Below, piece by piece: positions 44,778 through 53,454 of a stretch of DNA of 64,000 nt (positions within the stretch are counted from its first letter, which is position 1; every line of letters begins with the position of its first letter). Both the position numbers and the translations under genes were made by a program. The DNA lies in the NCBI GenBank assembly GCA_043810515.1, contig JBDRNZ010000019.1:26464-90463 (forward strand). Reading direction: 5' to 3'. This stretch comes from WJKQ01 sp043810515. Lineage in GTDB: Bacteria; Patescibacteriota; Gracilibacteria; UBA1369; LOWO2-01-FULL-3. The notes below the pieces were generated by a model. That model saw only the letters and a list, made by a program, of their open reading frames with translations. It did no database searches and had not been told where the DNA came from.

Positions 44778-46019
44778 CTATAAGCTTGTCCAGCAGGTAT
44801 TAACAAGATTTTGCTGTTCCGTATGCTTATACTGCGGAACGGTATACGAAGCAAGCGAACTTCCCCCGCTCAAGCCAACAGAAACCAGACTTTCATCAAC
44901 CCATGGCGACCAGCAGACCGGCGGTACAAAATCCACAGACTGCCAGTACGTTACGAACAGATTATCCGTCGTATCAATTCCCACAAGCACAAGCAGCTTA
45001 CCTTCTATTGATTCCTCCGCATAAAGAACTTTTACCTCGTCCTTTACGACATCGTAACTTACGATTCTGTTATAAACAGCCACGTCACCACCCATCGTCT
45101 TCAAAACAAAATAAAACTTGTCGCCGCGCCTTATAGCCTCATCATTCACAACATAAACCATTTCGGCAAAAACAGACTGGAAATTCATGCTGAAATCAAG
45201 ATCGTCATAAAGTACTCCTCCTCCACAGTCAAAACCTTCATACACCCCACCGATAACATTATAAATAACGGAACATTTATTATCCACAATCTGGGAATTC
45301 GAGTTAGTCGCATTTTCGGAACCGGATCCATTGCTAACACCTGTCACGTTAGCCGCAACATTTGTATTCGCACCAATAGATTCATAAGTAACAGCATAAG
45401 CGGAAAGATCCCCCAGAAACGAGTCAAGCTCGCCTCTGTCAGCTTTTATCTTCCTTGTAATCATATCGGCCATTTCAGCCCTCGAAATAACAAGCCCGAA
45501 ATCATCAACGGTAAGAGGAATAAGATTTTGCGCGGAAGCTGTTTGAACAAGCCCTTTATACCATGGATCACCTGCAGGATAATCCACGCCGAAAACCTCC
45601 AGCACAATCTTCATGGCCTCAACAAAATTTATATTCTGAGCAGGCTTAAAAGTACCATCGCTGTAGCCCTGAATCCAGTGCATCTCCTTAGCGTAGCAGA
45701 TATATTTTGTGTACCACTCCCCTGCTTTTACATCGCCAAAACAGGATTGCGTGCTGTAAGGCTCAAGACTTTCCGTTCCTTCATCAAAAAATCTGGCCTC
45801 AACGACAATCTTAAGAAGTTCGGCTCTGTTAATATTGGACTGATAGCCGAATGAGCCATCGCTGTAGCCAACTACAACTCCTTCATTCTTCAAAAAATCG
45901 ACGGAATTATAAAAAAGCATTCCTTCGCTTACGTCGGTAAAAGCAGTGGCCGAAACACTATTCGCGCCAACCGCACCGAAAACCAGAAAAACCGACATAA
46001 CAGTTAATATTTTTTTCAT
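44778..46019 (-). CDS. Secreted SLH-domain surface protein (413 aa)
   Basis: The signal peptide (MKKILTVMSVFLVFGAVGANSVSA) is followed at once by three S-layer-homology repeats (about residues 26-200). The first two show GYSDGSFGYQSNINRAE and GYSDGTFKPAQNINFVE. In SLH2, Cys in SCFGDV and Cys in KYICYAK could form a disulfide. After a Gly/Asn/Ser linker comes an unrecognised beta-rich domain (about 245-413) with its own Cys pairs. SLH repeats usually bind pyruvylated cell-wall glycan. It lies 39 bp downstream of rny, and its stop is a few bases from the groES promoter. Confidence 0.9.
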   Translation of the reverse strand: MKKILTVMSVFLVFGAVGANSVSATAFTDVSEGMLFYNSVDFLKNEGVVVGYSDGSFGYQSNINRAELLKIVVEARFFDEGTESLEPYSTQSCFGDVKAGEWYTKYICYAKEMHWIQGYSDGTFKPAQNINFVEAMKIVLEVFGVDYPAGDPWYKGLVQTASAQNLIPLTVDDFGLVISRAEMADMITRKIKADRGELDSFLGDLSAYAVTYESIGANTNVAANVTGVSNGSGSENATNSNSQIVDNKCSVIYNVIGGVYEGFDCGGGVLYDDLDFSMNFQSVFAEMVYVVNDEAIRRGDKFYFVLKTMGGDVAVYNRIVSYDVVKDEVKVLYAEESIEGKLLVLVGIDTTDNLFVTYWQSVDFVPPVCWSPWVDESLVSVGLSGGSSLASYTVPQYKHTEQQNLVNTCWTSL

Positions 46020-46058
46020 GGGAAGAGGGATTAAGAAAATATTGAAATTTCAATAATT

Positions 46059-47585
46059 TTACTTTGCGAATTCTTCAGCCTGGGTTTCCCGTATAATATG
46101 CACTTTTACAGGCCCCGGATGCTGGAGATCATGCTCTATCTTCCTCGCAATACTATGAGAAAGTTTCACAGATTCAAGATCATCCACCTTGCCGGGATCC
46201 ACAAATATTCTGACCTCGGTTCCGGCCTGAATCGCGAAGGATTTATTCACGCCTTCAAACGAACTACACAGATTTTCAAGCTCATTAAGCCGTCTTATAT
46301 AAGCATCGAGATTGTCTCTGTTTGCACCAGGCCTCGCATTTGAAATTAAATTAGCAGCCTGGACAAGTTGTGCTTCAAGAGTTTCCGGCTCAGGATCACC
46401 ATGATGCGCTTCAATAGCATGAACAACCTCTTTTGAAAGACCAAACTTCCTGGCAATATCAGCCCCTATTTTGGCATGAGGCCCGGGAATTTCGTGATCA
46501 ACAGCCTTTCCTATATCGTGCAGCAGACCGGCACGTTTGCAGACACTTTCATCGGCACCAATCTCGGAAGCAAGATTCGCCGCAAGAAACGAAACCTCCA
46601 TCGAATGCTTAAGTGCATTCTGACCATGAGTAACTCTAAATTTAAGCCGCCCAAGAATTTTCACAAGATTTATATGAAGACCCGTAACACCTGTCTCCAA
46701 AACAGCCTTTTCTCCAAGCTCCTTTATAAGAACATTAACCTCGTCCTTTACTTTCTCCACAGTTTCCTCAATACGCGCCGGATGAATTCGTCCGTCTTCA
46801 ATAAGTCTTTCCAAAGCCACTTTCGCGATATATCTTCTTACAAGATCAAAACCTGATATGACAATTGAACCGGGAGTATCATCTACAATCACGTCAACGC
46901 CGGTAATTTGTTCAAAGGTATTTATATTTCGGCCTTCACGTCCTATAATACGGCCCTTCATTTCATCATTTGGAAGATTGACTATAGTAGCGGTTGATTC
47001 CGCCGTTGTTTCGGAAGCGCACCTGGCAATGGCATCGGCAATAATCCACCTCGCTTTTTCATCAGCCTTTTCTTTAAGCTCGTGCTCGGTCTTCTTTATC
47101 TGCGCAACTATATCTTCTTTGGACTCCTCTTCAACTTTTTTAAGCAAAATTTCTTTCGCCTCCTCCCGTGACATAGCGGCAACTTTCTCCAGCTGCTGCG
47201 ACTGAAATTTATAAATCTCCTCAACTTCATCACGAAGTTTTTTTACAGAAGCAACCTTAACGTCAAGGTCAGATCTGACTTTATCAACCTCTTCATTCTT
47301 CTTATCCAGCGACTGCTCCTTCTTCATAAGGCGCTCTTCCACTTCTCCAAACTGCGCTTCCCTGCGCTGCTCATCTTTTTTTATTTCATCCTGCAGCTTA
47401 AAAGCTTCGTTTCGCGCCTCATACACTATTTCCTTTGATTTGTTTTTCGCATCAGTAAGCAACTGATCGGCCTTCGAAACAAGATCCTTATTTTTGGTTT
47501 CAACCTGCTTTTTTCGATAATAATAGCCACCAACCGAACCGGCAGCCAAACCTATCACTACAATAACAAATGTCAGTGTCCACAT
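46059..47585 (-). CDS. rny: Ribonuclease Y
   Basis: Membrane-tethered endoribonuclease that starts mRNA decay. The 508-aa protein has an N-terminal TM helix (FVIVVIGLAAGSVGGYYY), a long coiled coil (about 25-200), a KH domain with GRIIGREGRNINTFEQITGVD, and an HD domain with ALKHSMEVSFLAANLAS and AGLLHDIGKAVDHE. I start at ATG 47585; an in-frame GTG at 47603 would add six residues. It is divergent from the 47926 gene. An SLH protein gene lies 39 bp downstream on the same strand. Confidence 0.96.
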   Translation of the reverse strand: MWTLTFVIVVIGLAAGSVGGYYYRKKQVETKNKDLVSKADQLLTDAKNKSKEIVYEARNEAFKLQDEIKKDEQRREAQFGEVEERLMKKEQSLDKKNEEVDKVRSDLDVKVASVKKLRDEVEEIYKFQSQQLEKVAAMSREEAKEILLKKVEEESKEDIVAQIKKTEHELKEKADEKARWIIADAIARCASETTAESTATIVNLPNDEMKGRIIGREGRNINTFEQITGVDVIVDDTPGSIVISGFDLVRRYIAKVALERLIEDGRIHPARIEETVEKVKDEVNVLIKELGEKAVLETGVTGLHINLVKILGRLKFRVTHGQNALKHSMEVSFLAANLASEIGADESVCKRAGLLHDIGKAVDHEIPGPHAKIGADIARKFGLSKEVVHAIEAHHGDPEPETLEAQLVQAANLISNARPGANRDNLDAYIRRLNELENLCSSFEGVNKSFAIQAGTEVRIFVDPGKVDDLESVKLSHSIARKIEHDLQHPGPVKVHIIRETQAEEFAK

Positions 47586-47925
47586 AAATAAAAAGGTTAG
47601 CACACAGGCCTGAAGCTAAAGGTTTTTTTGCAGTCCCGACTCGAATAATCCAAAAATTCTATTCTATTACTATAAAAATATACTTACAGAAACTTATATT
47701 TATGATTATAGCGAATGCGTACCATTTTCAAATAAACAACAATCTAAATTCTCACTGCGACCCTTAAACTTAAGCCTTACTTATTAATAATTTTACATTT
47801 CGAAGTGTACTTGATCAGAAGTAAAAGTCAAACACATAATAAAAATTTTTTAGGAAAATTTAACGTTTTTTTTATCAAAATCTGCTTCAATACGGCTTGA
47901 CAAAATATAAAAACCACAAGATCTC
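47586..47925. other. Intergenic region between rny and the lamin-tail/PKD gene
   Basis: AT-rich, with no gene, tRNA or strong hairpin. On the minus strand a perfect -10 TATAAT (47705-47710) with TTGAAA at 47726-47731 (15-bp spacer) could start rny about 110 nt upstream of its ATG. On the plus strand TTGATC (47811-47816) and CATAAT (47835-47840) are an 18-bp-spaced candidate for the 47926 gene. A TTGACA at 47897-47902 is too near the ATG to have its own -10. Confidence 0.4.
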
Positions 47926-48966
47926 ATGAAAAAGTTAATATTATTCATAATAATCGCACTTTTTGAAGCATTTCCGGCAGTTTCCAACGCAAATTACGCC
48001 CCGCTCAAATTCTCGGAAATAAACTTCAAAGACAGCAAATCCGACTGGATAGAAATATCGGTGATCTCTCCCCCCTCAGAAACCATAAAAATAAAGGATG
48101 ACAAATTAATAGCCGAGATCCCGCCCGGCCTGATTAAAAACGAAAAATATATTCTCATACATTTCAAATCTTCGTCAGCGCACACAGAATCGCAAAACTC
48201 CGTACTTCACATCTATTCCACATCATCAGGACTCACGGGAACTACCGAACAGATAACAATAGAAACAACATCGGGAATCATGGACACGGTTTGTTGGAAA
48301 AACGACTCCCCCACTGATCAGGAACAAAAAGATATGGAAGAACTTCTCTCCGGTTCATTCTGGATCGGAGAATGTATCGACAGCGACACAGTAAAAAAAG
48401 GACAATCAATAGCAAAAACCCTAAACCCAAACGAAGCGGCATCCTGGCAGATCTTCAACCACCCGACCCAGGGAGAGGAAAACAAAATAAAAAACTCACC
48501 GCCGCATGCGGAAATAAAAATTCAAAAAGGAAATCTGGAATTTGAGGTTCCCGCCTCAATAAATCTTGACGGTTCACAGTCATACGATCCCGACGGCGAC
48601 AGCCTGAGTTACAAATGGACATTTCCGGACAACAAAATCGTCGAGAAGAAAAATCCGTCATCATATAAATTTGGCAATTCAGGCAATTATGAAATATCTT
48701 TGACGGTAAAAGATCCACTCGGCCTGTCGGACACCGCAAAAATACAGATAAACGCCCTCCCAAAAATCAACAGTGAATTCACGGACAGAATTGAAAAATT
48801 AAAACCTTCAGATTCCAAAAAACCCTCGCCCACTTCCAGCACATCCAACCTAATAACATGGGAAACAACCATAACCGCCCTCGCGATTATGCTGATAATT
48901 CCGCTAATCCACTTATACGGCAAGTCACGCGCTCACTCTTCTAAAGCAGACCCAGCTTCGTCATGA
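47926..48966 (+). CDS. Secreted lamin-tail/PKD-domain membrane-anchored protein (346 aa)
   Basis: The signal peptide (LILFIIIALFEAFPAVSNA) leads a lamin-tail-like beta domain (about 25-170: PLKFSEINFKDSKSDWIEI, with a Cys pair in DTVCWKN and WIGECID). A PKD domain follows (about 200-280: INLDGSQSYDPDGDSLSYKWTF, ending YEISLTVKDPLGLSD). After a Ser/Pro/Thr linker a C-terminal TM helix (about 312-331) anchors it, leaving a short basic cytoplasmic tail. It is probably a cell-surface adhesion or scaffold protein. Its end overlaps the convergent SLH gene by 26 bp. Confidence 0.82.
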   Translation: MKKLILFIIIALFEAFPAVSNANYAPLKFSEINFKDSKSDWIEISVISPPSETIKIKDDKLIAEIPPGLIKNEKYILIHFKSSSAHTESQNSVLHIYSTSSGLTGTTEQITIETTSGIMDTVCWKNDSPTDQEQKDMEELLSGSFWIGECIDSDTVKKGQSIAKTLNPNEAASWQIFNHPTQGEENKIKNSPPHAEIKIQKGNLEFEVPASINLDGSQSYDPDGDSLSYKWTFPDNKIVEKKNPSSYKFGNSGNYEISLTVKDPLGLSDTAKIQINALPKINSEFTDRIEKLKPSDSKKPSPTSSTSNLITWETTITALAIMLIIPLIHLYGKSRAHSSKADPASS

Positions 48967-49726
48967 CATTATAAATAATCTGGGCATATTCGGCCCTGTT
49001 AATTTCATACGAGGCATCAAATGTACTCCTGCTCGTAATAATTCCGTCTCTTTTTGCAGCACACGCATAAGGCGCATACCATGCGTTTATTTCAACATCG
49101 GAAAAAGGCTCTTCCGAAACAACACCACACGGCTCGTAACCAAAGGCATTAAAAACAATTTTCAAAGCCTCAGCTTTTACAACAGGAGATTGGGCCTTAT
49201 AGGAACCGTCGGAAAATCCGCTGATCCATCCCTGGTCTTTCGCGTAACACACAAAAACCGCAAACCACTGATCCTGCACATCGGAAAAACAATTGCTATA
49301 GACACCATCGGAAAAATCCGAATCCAGAGCGTTTGTGATAATAGTAAGCAATTCAGCTCTGTTAATAAGATTGTCCGGCCTGAAAGTTCCGTCATCATAT
49401 CCTTTTATAATTCCGGCTTCATACAAAGCGCCGATTGCCACAGCATGAACATGATCCCTTCCAACGTCCGGAAAAAGATCCGCAAATATACTTTCATCCT
49501 GGTAAGGCTCGGAATACGTGCCGGAATAAGCGTCCATTGGATCGGTTTCCCCGCTTACAACCGATGCATAAATATTATTCAGATGATCGTTTGTGGAACC
49601 GACATAAGAAAAAATCGCATACAAACTAATACTGCATACGAGCACAAGCAAAAACAGAAAAGTCGTATGATGTTTATTTTTCGAAAGCTCTTTCACGAAC
49701 TTTTTCATGTTTTTTTTGGCAGCCAT
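48941..49726 (-). CDS. SLH-domain protein with N-terminal membrane anchor (261 aa)
   Basis: A basic N-terminus and one TM helix (about 19-40) are followed by a linker and three SLH repeats reaching the C-terminus (about 70-261). SLH1 has GYDDGTFRPDNLINRAE and SLH2 has GFSDGSYKAQSPVVKAE. Both SLH2 (NCFSDV with FVCYAK) and SLH3 (EPCGVV with YACAAK) carry Cys pairs. The whole protein is little more than an anchored SLH triplet, so it may bridge membrane and wall glycan. It lies 10 bp upstream of the AI-2E family permease and overlaps the PKD gene end. Confidence 0.88.
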   Translation of the reverse strand: MAAKKNMKKFVKELSKNKHHTTFLFLLVLVCSISLYAIFSYVGSTNDHLNNIYASVVSGETDPMDAYSGTYSEPYQDESIFADLFPDVGRDHVHAVAIGALYEAGIIKGYDDGTFRPDNLINRAELLTIITNALDSDFSDGVYSNCFSDVQDQWFAVFVCYAKDQGWISGFSDGSYKAQSPVVKAEALKIVFNAFGYEPCGVVSEEPFSDVEINAWYAPYACAAKRDGIITSRSTFDASYEINRAEYAQIIYNVMTKLGLL

Positions 49727-49736
49727 AATTTAAAAG

Positions 49737-50870
49737 TTATTTTTTTAAAACCTTTCCGTATTCGGATTCGTAAATATGAAGAAATGACATAAGAATCATC
49801 AAGACAAGAGGCCCGATAACAACCCCCTTAAGACCCATCGTAAGAACTCCACCCAAAACCACCAAAAGAGTCATAAGAGGATAAGTACGCGCCTTTCCGC
49901 CGATAAGATAAGGCCTGATAAAATTATCAATCGACCCGACGACCAGAAGACCCCACAGGAAAACAAATAAAGCTGAACCGTAATCTCCAAGAACAGCAAG
50001 AATTATAGCCGCAGGCACCCATATAAGAGCCGTCCCGACAACCGGTACCAGCGAGAAAAAGGCAATTGCGGTTCCCCAGAAAACAGGATTGGAAACTCCG
50101 GCAATCGCAAAACCTATACCGCCAACAATACCCTGGACAATTGATGTCAAAAACACGCCAAGCACGACAGCCTTCACCATCGTCCCTATCTTTTTGAAAA
50201 GTTCCACTTCGTACACAGTCGGCAAAGGACTAAGGCTTCCAATCTTATCAACAATTTTCCGCCCGTCCTTAAAGAAATAAAACATCGCAAAAACCATTAT
50301 AACAAGCTTCATTACAATACTCGAAATCTCCTTAACAAGAACAGCTGTCTGCGAAACAAGAAAGGTACTGAGTCCCTGCGCCACATCAATAATTGACTTC
50401 TTAAAATCAATACTGTTGAGATCAATAACAGGATCAATTCTCTTTTTAAGTTCATAGAAAAATCCACCATCGTTCCATTGAAAAAATTTGTCAAAAACAC
50501 CGGAATCGATTTTCTCCTTTATCGCCAGATACGTGCTGTACGCCTCACCGGCAAGCAACACAACAAAAATACCAAGAGGAACTATAACAAGCAAAACAAC
50601 CAAAATACACGAAACCAGTGACGACAGTCTCATCCATCCTCTGAAAATTCTGAGAATAAATTTATATACGGAATAAAAAGCGACCGTTAAAACCGCCGCC
50701 AGAAAAATAACAGTGATAAAAGGCCATAATATATAAAGAAGAAAAGCAAAAGCTGCTCCGAGACACAGGATAAGAAAATAACCCGGAAGTTTATCTATAA
50801 TAAGAGCATCCCCAAATTTTGCCTTTAAATTCGCCTTTGTAGGCCTGTTTGTTTTGATGTTTTTCGGCAT
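49737..50870 (-). CDS. AI-2E family (PerM/YdiK-like) membrane transporter
   Basis: A 377-aa protein with about eight membrane helices. A pair near the N-terminus (FLILCLGAAFAFLLYILWPFI) and a later block (GVFLTSIVQGIVGGIGFAIAG, then PVVGTALIWVPAAIILAVLGD and LKGVVIGPLVL) match the AI-2E/UPF0118 family. Members export diverse small molecules or ions, and the substrate here is unknown. ATG 50870 is preferred over an in-frame non-ATG start at 50924, because the family begins close to this residue. It sits 56 bp after the VirB4/VirD4-like ATPase on the same strand. Confidence 0.88.
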   Translation of the reverse strand: MPKNIKTNRPTKANLKAKFGDALIIDKLPGYFLILCLGAAFAFLLYILWPFITVIFLAAVLTVAFYSVYKFILRIFRGWMRLSSLVSCILVVLLVIVPLGIFVVLLAGEAYSTYLAIKEKIDSGVFDKFFQWNDGGFFYELKKRIDPVIDLNSIDFKKSIIDVAQGLSTFLVSQTAVLVKEISSIVMKLVIMVFAMFYFFKDGRKIVDKIGSLSPLPTVYEVELFKKIGTMVKAVVLGVFLTSIVQGIVGGIGFAIAGVSNPVFWGTAIAFFSLVPVVGTALIWVPAAIILAVLGDYGSALFVFLWGLLVVGSIDNFIRPYLIGGKARTYPLMTLLVVLGGVLTMGLKGVVIGPLVLMILMSFLHIYESEYGKVLKK

Positions 50871-50926
50871 AATTTTATTTAAAAATACCGCCACCAAATA
50901 TACACCATTCCTTGGCGACCGCAAAA

Positions 50927-53149
50927 CTAAATAATAGGCTCCTCAAATACAGCGGCCTCGCCGGGCCCGACTCCTTCAAATTCACCAGCCTCATCCCATT
51001 TCGCAAGCATTCCCTCAACTTTCTCGCGCGGCTCACAATAATTTTTCCTCGAATTAGCAATAATTTCAGAAACATGATCTTCCGTGACTTTTGGAACATC
51101 AATGGTTCTACCTGAAAACGCCTCCCTGATTTCACCGTTAACAGACATTTTGCAGTAAAATTCCCTCACGCCAAGATTTATAATATCCCGCACCGCAAAT
51201 ACCGGAGTGTATTCATTCTCCAAAATTCCCGCATCCTCCGAACCGACCCTGAAACTCACAATCGATCCGATATTTCCAAAAACCGTCTTTTTGATAACAT
51301 CCGAGACCTGCCCCATATACTGATGCGCAATCGTCAGATTCAGACCGTACTTTCTGGCTTCCGACAAAATTTCCGCAAAAGCGTCCGTCGCAAAATTCTG
51401 AAACTCATCGACATAGAAATAAAAATCCTTTCTGTCCTCCTCACGCATATTAGCGCGGCTCAGCGCGGCCTGATAAAGTTTCGTGATAATCATCGCCCCG
51501 AGCAGCGAGCTGTTTTCCTCGCCCAAAAGCCCCTTCGACACTTTCATCAGAATAATTTTCTGATTGTCCATCACGTCCCTGATGTCAAATTTGCTTACCG
51601 GTTGGCCGATAATATTCCGAATCATATTTGTCGCGACAAACTGCCCCACTTTATTTAAAAGCGGCGTTATCGCTTCCGCGTCAAACTTTTCGCTCCATCC
51701 CGCAAATTCCGAAACCCAGAAATTCTTCACCACATTATCCTGAATCCTGGAAACAATATTCTGCCGGTAATTTTTATCCGTCAGCATTTTGAGAATGGAA
51801 AGAACCGTCGTATTCGGGCTGTCCAGAAGCGCCAAAACCGTATACCTCAGCACATGCTCCAGCCTGTCCGTCCAGTTCGAACCAAAAAGCAGTTTGAAAA
51901 TCTGGATAAAACCGATCGTCATCTGCATTTTGTACTCCTCGTCCACCGTTTCAAGCGGATTGAAGGAAACCGGAAAAGCTGTATCGGCCGGATCAAAATA
52001 AATCACATCCTTCATCCGATTGGCAGGCACAAACCTCATCACGTTATCGACAAGATCGCCGTGCGGATCCAAAACCCCTACGCCCTTTCCGCTTTCCATA
52101 TCCTCTTTTATAAGAAGCTCAAGCAGTTTGGATTTTCCGGAACCAGACTTCCCCACGACATAAAGATGCCTTCGCCTGTCGTTTCGTCTTATTCCGAATC
52201 TGTCAAAGTTGTTATGATAATTTGTGATTCCGAAAAGACTTATGTCCTTCTCGCCTTCTCTTGGCAGATCCTGCGGCGCCTCGGATTTTTTCGCGAGAAC
52301 ATGTACGATATGCGGAACAAAATCCGAATTCGGCAGATGATAAAGAGTTGCGAGCTCCTTCGGACTCATCATATATGCGCCGGTAAGTTTCCTGTTTTTG
52401 TATTCGGAAAGAAAAGCCCCTTCCGACATTTTCAGCGGCTTGAATTCCTGGATATCGGTATCGTTGAACTGGTAAAAACTATTTATAACAGCCTCGAGTT
52501 TCCGTCTTGCACTGTCTCTGTCCGCGGCGATATAGGCCAGCCTTATGACACACGAAAAAGGCGGCGTTTTTGCTTTCTCAATAGCCTTCGCGCGCCTGAC
52601 TATGATAACACTGTTTTCCTCCTTCACACGCATCCGGTCTCTTATGCTAAATACTTTTTTAAAACTGTTCCATCGCAGAGAAAATCTTCTTTTCAAATGG
52701 TGCATCGCGCTCTCGTCTCTCGGATTGATCACGATCTGCACCCACACCTGTTCGCCGGAAGCAATTTTTGAAATAACCGAAAAAAGCCGGCTCAAACTGT
52801 CATCCTCAAATTCACTATAAGTTTTGAACGGATAAACATCACCCCATTTCAATTTAAGCCTGACGCCATGCAGAGCCATCCCGCCTCCGCGCTTAAAACT
52901 GTCAACATAGTCAGAAGTTTCCTTGATCTCGCAGTCCGGATAAGAGGAATAAAGCAGACTTTCTATTGTCTCATAAACACTGTCCGGCACCGCAAAAAAC
53001 AGATATGTATACTGCTCGTACCCCAAAATTTCCATGGAAATGGGCACGTTTTTGACTGTGTTTTGCAGGTTCACAAGCAGCTCCTGGAAGATACCCTCTT
53101 TCTTTTTCTGATCATCTCCCTGTGGAACAATCACCTGGAAATATTTCAT
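50927..53149 (-). CDS. VirB4/VirD4/HerA-like membrane-linked DNA-translocase ATPase (740 aa)
   Basis: The N-terminal half (about 1-330) matches the soluble region seen in type IV secretion-like ATPases of CPR bacteria and has no TM. The C-terminal RecA-like motor has Walker A VVGKSGSGKSKLLELL, GVLDPHGDLVDNVM, Walker B FYFYVDEFQNFATDAF, and SEARKYGLNLTIAHQYM as sensor region. This is the TraG/VirD4 coupling-protein/DUF87 style. No other secretion, pilus or relaxase gene is nearby, so DNA uptake, chromosome pumping or a domesticated conjugation ATPase are all possible. A TTGACA promoter lies upstream. Confidence 0.85.
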   Translation of the reverse strand: MKYFQVIVPQGDDQKKKEGIFQELLVNLQNTVKNVPISMEILGYEQYTYLFFAVPDSVYETIESLLYSSYPDCEIKETSDYVDSFKRGGGMALHGVRLKLKWGDVYPFKTYSEFEDDSLSRLFSVISKIASGEQVWVQIVINPRDESAMHHLKRRFSLRWNSFKKVFSIRDRMRVKEENSVIIVRRAKAIEKAKTPPFSCVIRLAYIAADRDSARRKLEAVINSFYQFNDTDIQEFKPLKMSEGAFLSEYKNRKLTGAYMMSPKELATLYHLPNSDFVPHIVHVLAKKSEAPQDLPREGEKDISLFGITNYHNNFDRFGIRRNDRRRHLYVVGKSGSGKSKLLELLIKEDMESGKGVGVLDPHGDLVDNVMRFVPANRMKDVIYFDPADTAFPVSFNPLETVDEEYKMQMTIGFIQIFKLLFGSNWTDRLEHVLRYTVLALLDSPNTTVLSILKMLTDKNYRQNIVSRIQDNVVKNFWVSEFAGWSEKFDAEAITPLLNKVGQFVATNMIRNIIGQPVSKFDIRDVMDNQKIILMKVSKGLLGEENSSLLGAMIITKLYQAALSRANMREEDRKDFYFYVDEFQNFATDAFAEILSEARKYGLNLTIAHQYMGQVSDVIKKTVFGNIGSIVSFRVGSEDAGILENEYTPVFAVRDIINLGVREFYCKMSVNGEIREAFSGRTIDVPKVTEDHVSEIIANSRKNYCEPREKVEGMLAKWDEAGEFEGVGPGEAAVFEEPII

Positions 53150-53174
53150 AATAATCAGCTAAAATAAGTATTTC

Positions 53175-53202
53175 ACGTTACCACGAACCTGAAAAATGTC
53201 AA
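53175..53202 (-). promoter_or_regulatory. Possible promoter for the VirB4/VirD4-like ATPase
   Basis: A perfect -35 TTGACA (53197-53202) with a weak -10 TAACGT (53175-53180) at 16-bp spacing; the ATG is at 53149. The poor -10 lowers confidence. Confidence 0.4.
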
Positions 53203-53401
53203 GCGCCAAGCCAACATTCCCATCTTACAACACATGAGAATTTTACTCCACCGACTTTTCAGCCGCTTTTCTGTATTTCACCCGCTCGCGCATAGCGCTT
53301 TTTCGGAAGCGACACCACTACGCTTTCCAGCTGGATTTTAAGAAAATTTTAATCGCCGGCGATAAATCAAAACCCGCCCTCAAAATCTGTCAACCTTCCT
53401 C

Positions 53402-53431
53402 TTAACAACCTTCCGGCCCACATGCTAATAT
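53402..53431 (+). promoter_or_regulatory. Predicted extended -10 promoter for asnS
   Basis: A -35 TTAACA (53402-53407) and a -10 TAATAT (53426-53431) with an 18-bp spacer, the -10 preceded by TGC (extended -10). It closely resembles the ybaB promoter. The expected leader is about 17 nt. Confidence 0.58.
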
Positions 53432-53454
53432 AAAAGCCATTTAAAATTCACAAA

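Larger units (their letters stand above)
53150..53454. other. Divergent promoter region between the ATPase gene and asnS
   Basis: 305 bp without a supportable gene. Contents: the minus-strand promoter at 53175-53202, the plus-strand extended -10 promoter at 53402-53431, a perfect 12-bp palindrome ATCGCCGGCGAT (53352-53363) and a small stem CGCTT-N6-AAGCG near 53300. Two TTGACA hexamers on the minus strand are present, only one with a -10 at correct spacing. A 35-codon ORF (53234-53341) is not supported. Confidence 0.45.

Noticed and set aside
47897..47902. TTGACA just before the 47926 gene as its -35
   Set aside because: The -10 would fall on GATCTC directly at the start codon, with no TATAAT-like sequence at normal spacing.
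53234..53341. 35-codon Arg-rich ORF between the ATPase gene and asnS
   Set aside because: No promoter, no distinct start context and no family; short ORFs of this size occur by chance.
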